The position numbers and the translations under genes are program-made. A model generated the notes under the pieces. The model was not told where the DNA came from. It saw nothing but the letters and a program-made list of their open reading frames with translations, and ran no database searches. Source: Sphagnum compactum (taxonomy: Eukaryota; Bryophyta; Sphagnopsida; Sphagnales). Taken from it: a stretch of 64,000 nt of DNA. Within the stretch, counting starts at the first letter, position 1. Every line of letters begins with the position of its first letter. Shown in pieces: positions 37,301-51,889 of the stretch. The stretch lies in contig OZ234494.1 of NCBI GenBank assembly GCA_965153455.1, forward strand, positions 3,534,001 to 3,598,000, written 5' to 3'.

Positions 37301-40300
37301 AACTTTTTGAGGATTTAGACCAAATCTGCTCACTTCCACTTTCCCTTGGCCTAGAAGAACTCCTTCAGTTTTTGGTTGACTTCCAACAATCACAACCTGA
37401 CCTTTTTGCAAGAGCTCAGTTGCAGGTAAGAATCATCATTTGGTTCCACACAAAAAGACTTGTAGGGAGCAAAGAACCTCCTTTTGTTGAAGTTTCAGTT
37501 CCTCACACTCAGGACATTTTCCATGGTTTTTTCTGGGGACAGACCACATTGTCTTGGGTAGCTTTGAGTAGGCTTCTTCAAATGATCATGGTCAAGGGTG
37601 GTCCAGTGCTTCAGATGTATTTTTTTGTAGAGATTTTGTTTAGAGGTGCTGATTGGAGGCAAGGGGGGGCATGGTGACAACAGTTACTTATATTACAGGA
37701 TGACAAGCTATTAGGGCAGGAGCCAATGGCAGGTGCTCTCTATAAAGTGTTGGGCATGCCTGCAAATGGTATCAACAGTAATCAACAAACTCAGACTTTT
37801 GTCACCCAAGCTTCCCGGGTCAGCTTTTTCTCAAACCAAACTTCCAAAGAAATTTTATAAGAGAGGATTGCTGTGAAGAGAATTCTCTTATGAGTTGTGG
37901 TTCCTTATGAGTCAGTTGTGTGCATGTCAGGCTTGATTTAGGGTTTAGGGTTTATGAGCCAGAGCAGTTAAAAGGATTAGGAGTTGGCACTTTAAGATTT
38001 GCTGCAAAATTAGTTAGTGCATGGATAATTTATATAACAGCACTAGGGCCATACAAATGTGGAATTGCCTTTGTATCCTCAACTGATATTTTGTCCCATT
38101 TTTTAACGTTAGGTATAGAGGTTTCTGATCTGGAAGTCGATTAATGGGTTGAAAAATGCATCAATGATGATCAGGTATTTAATCTTGTTTGGTTTGGTGT
38201 TAGGGATACCTTGAAAGTTTGCTGACAAGGATACTGATGAGGCTGTTTGGTTGCCATTTTTTGCTGTCAAGGGAACAGTTAATGCAACACTTATTGAAAG
38301 TTATGTGCACAAATACAGCATGGCAGCGGCGCAAATTGGGTCGAGTTATTCTTGACTGGGCAAATCTTTTGCAAGAAGTAAGGAACACACTCAAAGAAAA
38401 AGTAATTTAACAAAGTGAGCATGTCTTTGTTGTAAAGGACCTGGCAGCTCTGGTACAGTTCACTATATTGCAGATCCCTGATTGGTGCTCCGAATTTGCA
38501 TGCCCTCTAACTGTAGGGGACCAATTGTGCTGACAATTTCAGACAAACAGGACATGACAATTCAAGGCTGAGCACTCAGGATGGATGTGCAGAGTTGGTG
38601 GACAGATAATGTGATAATGGCCTGGGCAGCAGAGCAGACTTGCTGGATTGTCACTCATTTTTTGATGTTGGGCTTTCAGCTTGACCTCTATGCACCTAGT
38701 GAATACTGCATGCTTTACTGGTATCTTCCTTCAGCATCCTTGAGGCCCAAGAACAGGTTTTCTTTTTGAGTTGTATCAATTGCCGCCTTGTTACTGAATG
38801 ACCAGTTCTAATTTTTAGTTTGTGATTTGCTTATAAGTACAGAACCTTACATGCATCTGTTCCAAGCTTTACTCACGTTGGGTGGTTACAATGTGGGTTC
38901 CTCCTCCTCTACAATGCAACTCTTGAGTCTGGTTGGAATTGGGACTCATGTTGGGCCTCAGCATTTGATGGGTCAAATTCAGTTTAGGGTTTAGTTTGAT
39001 ATGAGTGCCTCATTACTTATGATTTTCTGATGTATGCAAAATGTATAGGTACTTGGACCATGCATTTTTGACACTATTACATTACAAGCTGGCTAAAGAG
39101 AAGAGCCTTTTTGAGCACCAGGCTTCACCTCTTCCTGATTCGCCTGATTCAGGTCCCATGAACCCCAAACCCTAAACCCTTATTATCTGACTTTTTTCTG
39201 CTACATTGCATGCAATTTGGTACAAAGTCTAGGGTCTATGGAAAAGCTTTTGTTGGTATATAAGGAAGAAATAAGCATGAGGAGCAATTGGCAATTTCCT
39301 TCCTTAAAACTCACACCAAGGCATTTGCTGCTCTATTGTATTCTTCACCATCAGCCAAAAAGAAGGGGAAAAAGAAGAAAGGAGGCACTTCCATGAAGGT
39401 GACAGGAACAACACTCAAGGATGCGAAACTCACATCCTCCATCCTCCTCATCCAATGCTATATTGACTTGTGTAAGGGTTTCATTTGGGTATGTTTTCCT
39501 CCTGATTGTCCACATGTTTAGGCAGCAAACTTTCCTTATGTTAGGGTTTAGGGTTTGAAGGGTATCCACATCCAGCCAATAACCCAGGTAGTTGTGGGTT
39601 TCAACTCATCACTACACTTTTGTAATATGCACCCAAAGACTACCATCAATCACTACACTGGACGAGATGGTGTACAGTACTAAGTGATGTCTGGTTGTCC
39701 ATGAACAGATGTTGGCCGCTTTAACACTAGATTGCAAACTCGTCAATCGCACACCAATTTTCAACACAGAGCAAGAGGTCTCTCTTTTGGAGGCCCCCCC
39801 TCCCCTTCCCTTCTTCAATTAGGTAGCATTTTATGAGATAAGTGCCATGCCCTGCATTGCTCCATTGAGCAAACTTGGGGCCCTGCATGCCATAAAGTCT
39901 TATTTTGGCTTATTCTGGAGCTTGTAAATTTTCAGCTCAAAGTTCAAATTCCCACTATTAATAAAAATCTGGGTGTTTGGTTGTGTGAGGGGACAGAGGT
40001 TCTTGCAACGGTTTGAGATATTGTTCAAAGTCTTAGCACCAGAACCCATGTCTTACTTTCAGTTCAAGGAGGCAACTTCTCGCAACCACTTCTCTGTACT
40101 TTTTCACTTCCCTTCCTCTTTCCAATCTTCTTTTGTATTGCCCATGGGTTTAAACAGGGTTACAGGACACAAGGCTTTGCTTGACAAGGGCATCAGTCAT
40201 GGTGTATTGACTGAGATTGTATTTGTAGTTTACATTTGATGGGTAGTTGGAAGTTGCAGCTTGATTGGTGTTTGACAATTGGTGAAGGGTTTCGGGCCAT

Positions 40301-40626
40301 CAGTGGTTGTAGGACCAGCAGGTTCTGATTGCAGTTGAGTTTTTGGTGCACAGGTTAAGGAACAGTACCAGAAGTCATATGATCATTTTGTGGCAGTTCA
40401 ACAACGGATACAAGAGCTAGGGCCAGCACCTACTAAAGCTCCAGAACTTTCTGCTGTGAGCCGTGGGCAGCGGGCAATTGATGTGAGAAAAATGGAGCAG
40501 GTGGCACTTCGCAACCGAATTGCTTTGCAAATTGTGCACCAGGCTGGTCCTGGTGATAATTTGCGTGTATCTTTTGAGTTCTCCCAGCACCCCTGTTTCC
40601 CGGTTGCTGTAGTCAAAAAGTCATAA
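34328..40626 (+). CDS. NAA35: NatC N-terminal acetyltransferase auxiliary subunit (NAA35/MAK10)
   Basis: Large non-catalytic subunit of NatC, which with NAA30 acetylates nascent N-termini beginning Met-hydrophobic at cytosolic ribosomes. Coding exons: 34328-34451, 34768-34835, 35113-35253, 35594-35761, 35876-36029, 36376-36455, 36673-36996, 37282-37425, 37699-37818, 38204-38401, 38593-38720, 39049-39152, 39265-39488, 39709-39777, 39997-40095, 40354-40626. All phases agree, giving 805 residues (plant and animal homologues are usually 700-730). Landmarks: WVDAS, GELIHGEHFNLFEAMSALE, IMDPKMDAGM (65-74), MDHLLACE, PQGRGLEMARKHI, APTPPRSIKIL, AWQRRKLG (480-487), GFQLDLYAPSEYCMLYWYL, a KKKGKKKK cluster, and the terminal VSFEFSQHP...AVVKKS block. 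Exon 10 could instead end at the stronger donor at 38,377, dropping eight residues. Exon 13 start was chosen by phase. Confidence 0.93.
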
Positions 40627-43600
40627 ACCATATTTTGTCATATTAGGTTTTATACCTTTTACTCTCACAGAGTTTGTCCTCTTTTGTTTCTTGGGCTTTT
40701 TTTTTGTGTTCACTTTCTTTCTGATTCCTCCAGCATCTGTTTGTTTTTTTTATGAGATGAAAAATTGAAAAGTGATGAAAGTATATCATGTTACTGTTGT
40801 TTTGAACATTGTGTCGGGACTGATTGATCACCATTTTTCCAGTGTCTGGAGCTTTACTTTAATTTTTATGCAATAAGGAGAAAACATTTGTCCAATTTTC
40901 TAAGATTGAGCAGACTTACCATGGATCCCAAACGGACTGTTCTTTTTGTTTGATGTATTTTCTTGTTTATTCAGTGGATTCTGTGTCTGTTCTTTAATTT
41001 CAGATGTCTGTTGGCTCTTTCAAATGTATGGTTCCAATTTTGAGCTCTTTTTGGACCTACTGATTCTCAGAAAACACCTCAAGCATGTGAATTTGTTTTG
41101 TTCTGCGGCTGGCCTTTTTTCCAATGTGCAACATTCTTTGAGAAAGCTTGCAGAAAATGCCATACCATGCATGGGCTCCAAAGCACTACCCATCTACCCA
41201 TCTACCCATCTATATCTCTGGAAGGTGCTTTCATAGAGTATGTATGGGGTAATAATACCATGCAAGCATTCAATGTTGTAAGTTGCGAAAAATAATGTAT
41301 GTACAAATCATGTATATTCCTCATGTATGTATTGTAAATGTATGGTGGCATGGACGAATGTGGATGAATGAAATTCATCCATGATTTATCATTTGTGATT
41401 CATCCATTCCTAAATGGCATTCATACATGCTAGATTGATGTCATTTGTGTAGGGAAGTTCATATGGATGTGATTTGAAATTTAAATAATTTCATTGTTCA
41501 CATGACAAATTGAATAATTTCGTAGTAGGTTTTGTTAGATCTTTAATACATATATGTGTTCTTAAAATTTTAATCAATTAAGTTCGTGGGAAAATTAATT
41601 ATGTGTTAATGTGGAAATTAACCCTATGTTCATATATATCAACATTATAATTCAACAAATCACCCTAGTTCAAAGTCATGTAATGTCATAGTCAATTCAT
41701 ATATTTGGGTTCAAATTCAACATGTAAACTAGTGGGAGCACATCACCCATTAAATGACAAGGCCAAAATTACAATGTGTATGGTATTAATTAACACATTA
41801 CACAGATGAAATTGAATATCTAGATCTAGATCACCATATTGATGAATTTGGTTACCTATAACTATAACTAATGTGTATTATTACCATCACACAAATTCAA
41901 GTCATCGATGATAGATAGGAGAAGTTAAATGTGGATATATAGGACTCCAAATGGTCCCTTACATTCATCATCCATTAGACTTATCCAACATCATTGCATC
42001 AAATTATGTGCAATTATACAATGGATGCAAAACTTGTATTGAAAAACGAAGGATCTATTGCATTAGTCAACAACACCTAATCATTCAATTTACAAGATGG
42101 ATGTCAGTTTTGTTCATCATGAATATGCATGAAGATTTGTGAAAATTGGCATTGAACAACAAAATATTCTATTGCTCAGAAGCAAAATGAACAACAAATG
42201 TGGATGAGGAATACCAAACAATTGACATATACAATCCAATTAACAACAAAAACAAACACAAGTGGAATAATGTTTAAATTATTGCCTTAGAATCTCTATG
42301 AAGTCTCTTGAATGTAAGTGCTAGAAACATTAAAATATGATGTTCCAAGCTTTGTCAAAGGGCTCACCATCTATGTAACAACGCATTCCATCGTTACAGT
42401 TGTGTGATGTTGATGATGATTCAGATGTTGAAGTTGATTGGGCATTGGACAAGTTAGCCACCTAGGTAGCATACATTGGTAGCCACGGACTTTGAAAAGG
42501 ACCAAAGAAAATCATCACATGCAAGAAATCTAGGACACCTCCGCCTAGGATAATTCGTAATGTTGAACACCTATGGTAACATCAATCCTAGAAAATTTGA
42601 CCATATTTGCATCAAACAATAGCTTGAAAGGTATTGGAGTCCAAAGCAAGTTTTTAGGGGGAAAGGAGTGGACGAGGAGGACTAGTCTACTATCTTTGGT
42701 TTGAATGAAGAAACAGCATGAAGAAGTCAATTTGGGAATGAAAAAATAGGTGAAAAATCTCATGATGCATTATAAAAAAACCACAAGATTGTTATAATTT
42801 ACATGTGCAAAGGGGATTGACCTTCTTTGTTGGATTTAAAGGTCGAACTAACTTCAACACAAGACTACAAACAATACATTTTTGAAAAACCTAAACGTTG
42901 TTGGCCGCAAGGTATGCATTGATTCAACACTCTTGGATCATCTAGATAAAAAAGAGTAGTGCAACATCATCATGAAAAAAAAAAGTGCAAAAAGAGAACA
43001 AACAATCCAAGAAAGAAAGGTTGGCCATGTTCCAATGACGCATGTCGTGACTTGGAGTGGATAAACCAAGAAAGAAACATTAATTATCAATTCTCACATT
43101 TGGCATCTGGTCCTCAAAGTTAGGATCCTTGAAGCAATTACAATGTGTCTGGCCTTCTCTCCCAAGGCACCTACAAGCCCATATGACATATTGGGGTGAG
43201 ATGTGCTGCCAAGATTGCTTCTTTTGTCAAGGGTTTCTTAACATTAAATTGTTCAACTACAATATCAAGCTTTTAAAAAAAAATTAGGAATCATCTTCCA
43301 AGGTCCTACCTTGTGTTTGACTTGGTATGACTTGGATATAACATTACATTTCTTGTTAGAACTCATTTTCACTTTTCTTGGTTGCACACTAATTACCATA
43401 GACTTGGAGAAGCTTGGATCAAAATGTTCCCATAGTGATTGTTCATTTAGGTGTTTTGTTTTTAGGATAATCAAAACTATTCCAAATGAGTAGGACCACC
43501 CTAGTGAATTGCAATGTGTTCATTATACATGGTTCATGATTATTTTAAATTGATTATTTTTGTGTATAATCTTGGATTGCTCAAAATTATACTAGTTGAT

Positions 43601-46600
43601 AACAATATGAACTTGTAAGGTACCTAGCAAAAACATTTAAAGGAGATAGTTAAGTAGAGACAATTATAATTTGTATGCATTTTGAAATCAAATAATAGTT
43701 TTTGCTAATTAAACATAAAAAACTTGATTCAAACAACTAACAATTACATCCACTGAATGAACAAATTCCAGATGTACACATTGTTGCCAATTTATCCAAG
43801 TGAAATAGTTACCTATACATAGCTCACTTCAAAACTTGCAAAGTTTCAAATTGCTTTTCCCATTCATTATTTTTTTACACTACAAAAAAATGTGTTTTTT
43901 TCAATTGAAAAGATTGATAAAAAAAAGCCCCAATTGTCACCATGTTCAACTTGACCAAAGTGCCATTTTCAACAAGTTGATTTGAACTTAACCATTTTTG
44001 ACTGGGTCTTTTTGGTTGGTCTTTTTGACTAGATTATTTAACTAGTGAACAATATTTCAATAATGATTACATTATTTATTTTCAATATTATATTACTACT
44101 ACTAATAATATAGTATAATTATAAATAATAACATTAATATATATTAATTTATTTAACTACCTGCATAGCTTAATAATTAGTGTAAAAATCAATACTAATA
44201 AAATTATTTACCCACCTACCTATAGCTAGACTATTTAATTTGTGCCCCCTAAAATAAATAGCCAACCTTAGCCCAACTTGCTTAGGTGGTCTTGGTTACC
44301 TATCTAAACCATTTAAGGCCAAGGTAGCCTAAGTAACCAAGGTTGCAAGTGTGAGGATTTAAACTCTTCACCTCCATTTTGAGAAGTCAATTCCTTACCA
44401 TTATATTATCACTTCAAAAGATGATATATTTTGTCATCATATTGTAATGAATTTGATTAATTTTTTCATCTTGATGTACATATTGTAATATTAATCAATG
44501 AACTTTGAAAAGTTCATTGATTAGGTTTCTAATCAAATTTTATATTTTTCTTTTTTTACATTATTTATTTAGGTAGTAGGTTATGCCATGTTTTTAGATA
44601 CTTATTAGTAGGTACCATGTATGTAGGTTTATTTTACATGTACCTAAAACATGTAAATAGTTAAGCATAGTTAATTATTAACATGTAATTAGTTTAATCT
44701 TAAATTTTTATAATTTTAATAAATTTAAGTTATTGATTCTATAATTAAGTGCTGATTATGGATTATTTACTATTAATTATTAATTAAATAGCTATTATTT
44801 ATTGGCTATTAATTAACATGATTCATGACTCAATTAATTAATTAATTAAAACACTAATATTAAATTATTGAACATTAATTATTAGTTATTAAATATCAAC
44901 TAATTAATGTAGTAAGCCTAGATACTTACATGTGGCTCAAGGTAGCATGTAAGTAGCCTGTTAAATTTTATAAGTATCTATTAGGTGTAATAAACCTATC
45001 CTATCTTAGCTATGAACTTAGGTTAGATATGTACCCTAGGCCAAACAAACTTATAAGTTAAGTAACCAAATTAGTATCGTCAATTTGACTAGGATTTGTT
45101 CATTTTGACAAACCTATGTCCCTTTTGATTAAAAGTTTGGCTTGTCACATGGTCAAAAAGGGTCATTTTAATCAATTGTTCCAATCAAAAGTAACTCATG
45201 TCTTTCATACCCCAAGCGTTTAGTCAAAATGACCATCCCCCTTGGTCAATGTGAACATTTTAACCAAGTTGGACATTCTAAAAAACCATGTTTTCTTGTG
45301 GTGCTAGATACCAATTGCTTTGATGAGTTCATTGAATTCCTTGAAAAAACATGTTTCCCACACCTCAACCTTCTAGTGTTCAATATAATCAACAAGGGGG
45401 CTAAATGTCGAATCCAAGTTCACTTTGCATATAACCAGAATTTTATTTTATTATTATTTTCAATTATTACATACCAAACACTTTGTGTAGCCACTTTGTG
45501 AAATTTTGTTTTGAGATATCCTTTTTAGAAATCTCAAATTTTCTTTGATTAAATTTTTTGAATTCCACTAGTTCAACTACTCAATTTTTTGAGCGGGCTC
45601 AACCAAATGCATGATTCAAGGGCTCAGCATGTAACTTTTCAAATGTCATTTCTACATCCTCCTCCCTTTTAAATCATAGTGATTAAAAATTTCTTTAAGA
45701 AATTCCAGACCAAGTGCAAGATTTACCACACACCATCTTCCCAAAATGAATGTCGAAAGTCTTTCTTTTGTCATCTATTTTTTTGCACATGAGTTGTGCC
45801 ATTTCTTGCTTAAAACAATTTTTTACTTTAGGTAGACTTTCATAATAATGATGGACAACCATATTTCTTGCAATAGTTATCTCTTGCTACAAATTTGAAA
45901 AACCATGCACATCAATGTCTTTTGTTAGTTTTAGAATAGTGGAATATGCCAACACATCCATAAGTCAAATGTAACTTGATAGGAAACCATTTTTTACTAG
46001 ACACATTTAAAACTCAAGATTAATCATTTTCATATAGCCAATGTTTTTATATGAATTTTGTAGTGTTTATTGTTCTTTAACCCCTTCCACGAATGAACTA
46101 TGCTAGAAAAATATTTTAATTTTCAAGCTTAAAAAGGTAATCAAGTAAGAAAAAATTATGCATTAATTAATCTTACAAACATGGAAAATTTTAAAAATCT
46201 AAGAGAATCCAATGGTCCACTGTGATCAAATTGGAGTCTTAAATCTAAAACCATGAATTTCTTTTTAAATTTTAAAACCATGAAGGAAGGTAAAACAACA
46301 TACTAGATTCAATTGCAAAGAAAAAACAAGTACCAATCATCATTTCATATCCACAATCTTGAACACAAGTCTTTTGTTCATATATGTAGGAATGAAAATA
46401 GAATTCATACATCATATAAGTAATTGATCATGGCCTTTCTTGTTTTGTACCACACACACTTTTTTCTAGCCAATGTTGTTTTGTATTGTGAGTTGGGAAT
46501 AATACATTTAAATTACTCCAAGGGGATTTGCCCCATGCTTTGAGTGTGATACAACATGTGGAGAATGATCCCTTTCACATGGTCACCTTGAATTACAACA

Positions 46601-49600
46601 TCATTGCACATGAATGTATGAACCTCCCAGCCATATATATATATATAGTTTGAGATATCCTAACTTGTTAAAATTTGTCATGGTAGTAAGTAATTGTATC
46701 ATGTTGATTGTGCCCTTGAAGATGATGCACTTAGGCATGATGTCCCATTCCCAATTTCATGGTGGACTTTGTCAATGAAGTGATACCAAGCTTTCAATTT
46801 GTGATTACCAACCCAAACAAAAAACATTTTGTTTGAAAATTTGTTGAGGCCTATAAGAACTTAGGCCTCAACAAATTCCATGTTCTTATTTTTTCAATGT
46901 TTGTTTCAACCTTGCACGATCTTTGAGGTCACATCCATATCCTCTAAACCAAATTATTTGTTTGGAAAACACAAAAAACCATGTCATCTTCCTTGTACCC
47001 AAATTGGAAACTAGTTTCCATCTTTTGGATATCCACTAATAATGCAAGATGCATTATTGCCATGGACACCATTTTGCATAAAGAGATACAAAATTTGGCC
47101 TTGGTATGAGGTTAAATTTTCAACCTCTCTAACCAAGACATGCTTGAAACCTTATGTTCAGCTTGTAGGGACATGATCCTTTTGTCAAAGCATAGTGATT
47201 CATCTTGATTTTGTCGGAAATATTGGAAAATAATAATATAGATTTGCATCATTTGACATATGCACATATTTCAAACCACATCTTTGCAATTGAAATATGT
47301 AACATATGTAAAAAAATTTCGTTTTTTTTCCAACATGGTTTTTAACTTGTTTGATTGTGATTTAACCTTGATAGATCCATCCAAGATTGACAATTTAAGT
47401 TGTTTTAATTACTATACATAATTTTTTAATTTTAAACCAATTAATTATAAATTTCACATTATATATATCTTATTAACATATATGTTGGGGTTGTTAAATG
47501 TGGTCCATGACACACATGCCACACATGAATGAATGCAAGGCCAAATGTGTAAAGTGTAAATTTTAATGTTCATAATTTACATATTTCAACATGTTAAAAC
47601 AGTGAAGGTCAATGGCATAAAAAATGAAAAGCCCTAAGGCTCACCATTACATTGTAGAATTGGCTTTACTAGACTATTCTCTAATTCATTCCATTTAATA
47701 GGAGAAATCTTAGAGGCTTGCAAAGCATAACTAGTCCACTGGGCTCGATTTTTAGTCCTTTCTTTTCTTGTGCCTCAATGATAGAATTATGGGACCTAGC
47801 ATCCATCATTGAACCATCCATCAACAACCACAAGAAGAAATCCCCCAAAAATTAACCAATGCATTTGCAACTATTTCACACCCTTGAAAATTTTGCAACT
47901 ATACTATAATTACATTTGCAACTAATAACATTTTCATCCTACACTTTATAATTGTTTTCATCCATGATCATGCCCATATGTCACAAGTTTAGTTGCAAAT
48001 AAAACAAACTTAATCACACCGTTAGGGTGTTAGCATAGCCCATAATGGGGTGCAATCACAGTCAAATGAACTAATAGTGACAAAGGACTCAATCACAAAT
48101 GGGCCGTTTTTGAACTTTTTGACTTTTTCATACAAAGGATTTTTTTTGCAATGTGTTCTTAAAAATATTGACAAGTCCAATAATAAATTACATTATTTGT
48201 GTTAATTTTTTTGAATAAATATGAATTCTCTAAAAGTGTACAAATTTTGCCAGATTTTATGTTTCATTTTGAAAAATGATCATAATTTCAAATCATGCTA
48301 AAATATGACAACTATTTTAAGCTTTAGTTTTTTGTATCATAAGCCAAAACTTTGTTCGTATGTCATACACATTATGACCCATTTACATCTAGTAAATGAT
48401 TTTAAAAATTAAAAAAATTTGAAATGATATTTTGAATTTCTAAAAATTTCAAGTACCACAATTTTTAAATTATGAGTGCTTTTCATATGTGGATGGTATG
48501 TTATTATCATTTCAAATTTTTGCCCATCAAAATTTCTTTATTGAAAGAGTCCTTAGCCTAGTGCTTTGTAAAACTGATTTTGGGGTGTTCAAGTTCAAAA
48601 GTCTTAAATATTAGAACCAAAACTCAATTTATTAAATTAAATGATTTTTTTTTGAATTTTTCAACACTCATATAAAATTTTTAGCACATATTTCCTTGAT
48701 CAACATGAAATTAAAATGGCATTAAATAAATATGTTTGAAAAAATTGACGATTTTTCGATCGTTCGACATGGTTTTTGGTTCATTTGATTTATGATTACA
48801 CCCAATGATATGCATAGGTGTATTAAATTTTTTTTAAAAAAAATGCACTCTTGCAAAGTTCTATTAGGGGTATATTGGCGGGTATATTTCCATTGGTGTA
48901 TTTATAAAGTTGTGTTTAATTTATATTTAGGCAAATTAACTACCTACTTACCGATATATGCTTGTTTACCTACCTATTTAACCTAGGTTACCTACACACC
49001 TAACATAGCTACCTACTTGTTAATTAATTGATAATCAACTAATTACATTAATTATTAATTAATTGATAACTAATAGTTAATATTCAATATTTATAATAAA
49101 TAAATAATTATTATTTAAATTTTAATATTTTATTTATTTATTGATTATTTAAGAACCATTAATGAGAATTTATAATTAATAAGTTAGTTAATTAATTATC
49201 TACTTAGTTATATCATATAAAATTTATAAAATGAAAACATAAGACAAAGGATATGAAAAAAAATTAGTTATAACCTAGTTTGTAACTAAGTTGCAATTTT
49301 AATTTTTATCCCATTTTGTCTTTTGCTTCCATTTTGATAACTGTATAATGAGGAGGCTTTGTCATACATTTTCACATTAAAAAACACATGTCAATTGGGA
49401 TGAACCAATCAAAAGAATTTAACCCTAAGGTTAAACCTAAAAGAAATATTTACTCACTTCCCTAGTTTATTTACCTACTTACCTATCCACATAATCCTAT
49501 TTACATACTTACCTAGTTCGACCTATCAACCTACTTAGTCCAGCTTACCCAACTAAATATTGATTTTAATTCATTTTGATTGGAAAATTCAAAAAATGTC

Positions 49601-51277
49601 ACATTACATATTTATATTAATATGTCATGTGTCATAATCTAAAACCATCTAAATTAGACAATGAAGATGCACTAGTTTAGAGAGGCTAGTCATAGTACAC
49701 TTAAGGTAGGGTTTCTCGCCATTTTTGCAAGAAGGCCTCATTATTTGTGGTGCCCAAAAAGTAGAGGGGGGTGCAAATGGGATAACACAAGCTACACCCA
49801 CTTTTTGAGCTTTTGGAAAAATATTTCAAGAATATTCTTGGAATATTAAAAAAAAGCCTTCAAAAAAAGATTTAAAATTTGTAAAAAAAATTCATACTAT
49901 TTGGCAAAAAATGTCATTTTCAAAAAAAATTGAAATCCATTTACAAGTTTTTTTACTTCTTAAAAGCAAGCATTACACTGCTTAATGAGTGCCTTTGTTA
50001 ATTTTTATTCATTGGTTTAATTTCAAATAATTCACATGATATATTAAAAATACAATTATATTAACAAATTTTATAATTTCAACATCAAATTAAATTATGA
50101 CTTTAAAACATGAAAAATTAAGCAAACATTACATTTGCTATGGTACGTGTTATTGTGATTACACCCATGGAGCCCTTTTTTGGCGCATCTATTGCACAAA
50201 AAATCAACGAAAGTGAACTAGAGGCGGGTCAAAATGAGATCAAAGGAGCCACAAATGTTATTTTACATTAATCCTACATGTCCTTTTTCCCCAAAATAAT
50301 TTTTTCGTACGAATGAATTTTTGAATGGTTTTTTTTGCAACTCATTATGAAAATGATTAAAATTTCCCTCTTAAGTCAAAAAAAATTTCTAATCATTTTC
50401 GAATAAATATGAATTTGTAAACATGTATAGATTCTTTGCAGATGTTATGTTTCATCTTGAAAAATGATGATAATTTGAAATCATACAAAAATGTTAATCT
50501 TTTAAAATTTGATTTAATATAATATAAACTACGATTTTTTTATAATACATCATGTATATTATACCTGGTAAACTTTTTTTGAAGTTGTGAAATTGTGAAT
50601 TTAAAATGTGTATATACTTTGAATTTCAAAGTTTTAGAATTCCACATTTTATGACAGAATAACATCTGACACCCTTTGTGACTCCTTGGATTGTTTTTTG
50701 ACCCAGGCAAGAAAGTTATGGCCCTTCAACGTAGGGAGGGGTCATTTTTATAGAAAATTCTTGATTGAACAGCTCATAGCCTATTTTCGAACCCTTCAAA
50801 AAATCTTTAAATTTTATTTTGTTGCATTTAGAGTTAAAAGATGATTTGTAGAACTTAAGATGGTAATTTTAGAGCAGTTTGAATGGTTCAGTTTGAACAA
50901 AAAATGAGAAAGTAATGCATTGATGAAGAAAAATGAAAAAAATCGCGTATTGGAATTCAAAAAATGTATTTTTTTATTGTTTTTTTTAGCTACTTCATTG
51001 GATTTGCATTTCAAAGATGATTTATAAAGCTTGAAAAGGCACTCATATAACACTTTAAATCACTCAAAATGGAGAAGAATTGAAAAATGGGTGCAAATTT
51101 TTTAAGGTGTTTCAAAATCTTATCACACTGTCTCCTTTTTTTGTCTTTTTTACCTAGTTCTTTTTTACTATGTAAAAACACATTTATGGATGATTATGAT
51201 GGAATCTAGAATTGTGATAATCTAAAATATAATCCTTTTGAAAATTTTGACAACTTTTGATTCATTATTTTTTATGG
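40627..51277. other. AT-rich intergenic DNA
   Basis: The first few hundred bases are presumably the NAA35 3' UTR. After about 41.3 kb the sequence is AT-rich, without a supportable gene. A GAATGAAATTCATCCATGAT palindrome-like phrase near 41,366 resembles one at the very start of the window (about 23-41). Purine/pyrimidine-poor segments with repeated CTACCTA motifs occur at 44.2 and 48.9-49.5 kb. A 90-codon frame at 45,229-45,501 has a faint zinc-knuckle look (CEHFNQVGH) but lacks the second Cys, so I make no call. Confidence 0.55.
47995..50520. repeat. Two diverged copies of a dispersed element 2.2 kb apart
   Basis: The left copy includes GAATAAATATGAATT near 48,213 and GTTTCATTTTGAAAAATGAT near 48,261. 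The right copy has GAATAAATATGAATT near 50,402 and GTTTCATCTTGAAAAATGAT near 50,449, with similar spacing and sequence between them. Looser similarity extends left (TTTTTTTTGCAA at about 48,140 and 50,329). The copies are noncoding and old. Confidence 0.45.
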
Positions 51278-51455
51278 GGATCAAAATATAGGATAAAAAA
51301 GGATTGTAGTAAGGACTAGGCCCTTTTCATCTTATGTGATACACCTTAAAGGATTTTCACCCAGGGATAAAAATATAAGGTGAAAAAATATTGCAGTAAG
51401 GACTAGGCATTTTTCGTCTTGTGTGGTACAACTTAAAAGATTTTCACCCAAAGAT
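51278..51455. repeat. Tandem duplication, unit about 88 bp
   Basis: Two adjacent copies run from GGGATCAAAATATAGG (51,278) and GGGATAAAAATATAAGG (about 51,365). Both contain AGTAAGGACTAGGC, then a TTTTC(A/G)TCTT(A/G)TGTG segment and AAAGATTTTCACCCA or a close variant. Noncoding. Confidence 0.65.
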
Positions 51456-51889
51456 TTGTCGAAATGTTCCATGATAGGCTAGTGTTCAATGATTGGACCA
51501 ATTTACCCTATCTATTTTTAAACAAAATAATGTAATTAATTGTTTTTTTGCCACACGTCATAATTTAACTTGCTGATTTTTATGATAATATATTAATGGC
51601 ATACAATAACATACATATGATGAAATATTTGTTAACCATTGACTTCATTCACACTTGTAACTAATGTTTTATGCAACGTGTTTAATACAATTAAATTTTT
51701 TTTAATAATCTTTTATAACTAAAATATAGTAACAAATGACAGTTATTTTTTGAATTTCCAGTTCCCGTCTATTGAACCATCAGAACTCAGTTATGGATGA
51801 AACATTTGACTGAGGTACCAAGGTTCCAGCCTATATATCCAGTATATAACTGTCCTACTTCCGCCTAGTGCACTGCCAAGGTTACTATC

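Noticed and set aside
45229-45501. Retrotransposon gag zinc knuckle
   Set aside because: CEHFNQVGH lacks the second Cys of the CCHC knuckle and no other gag or pol motif is nearby.
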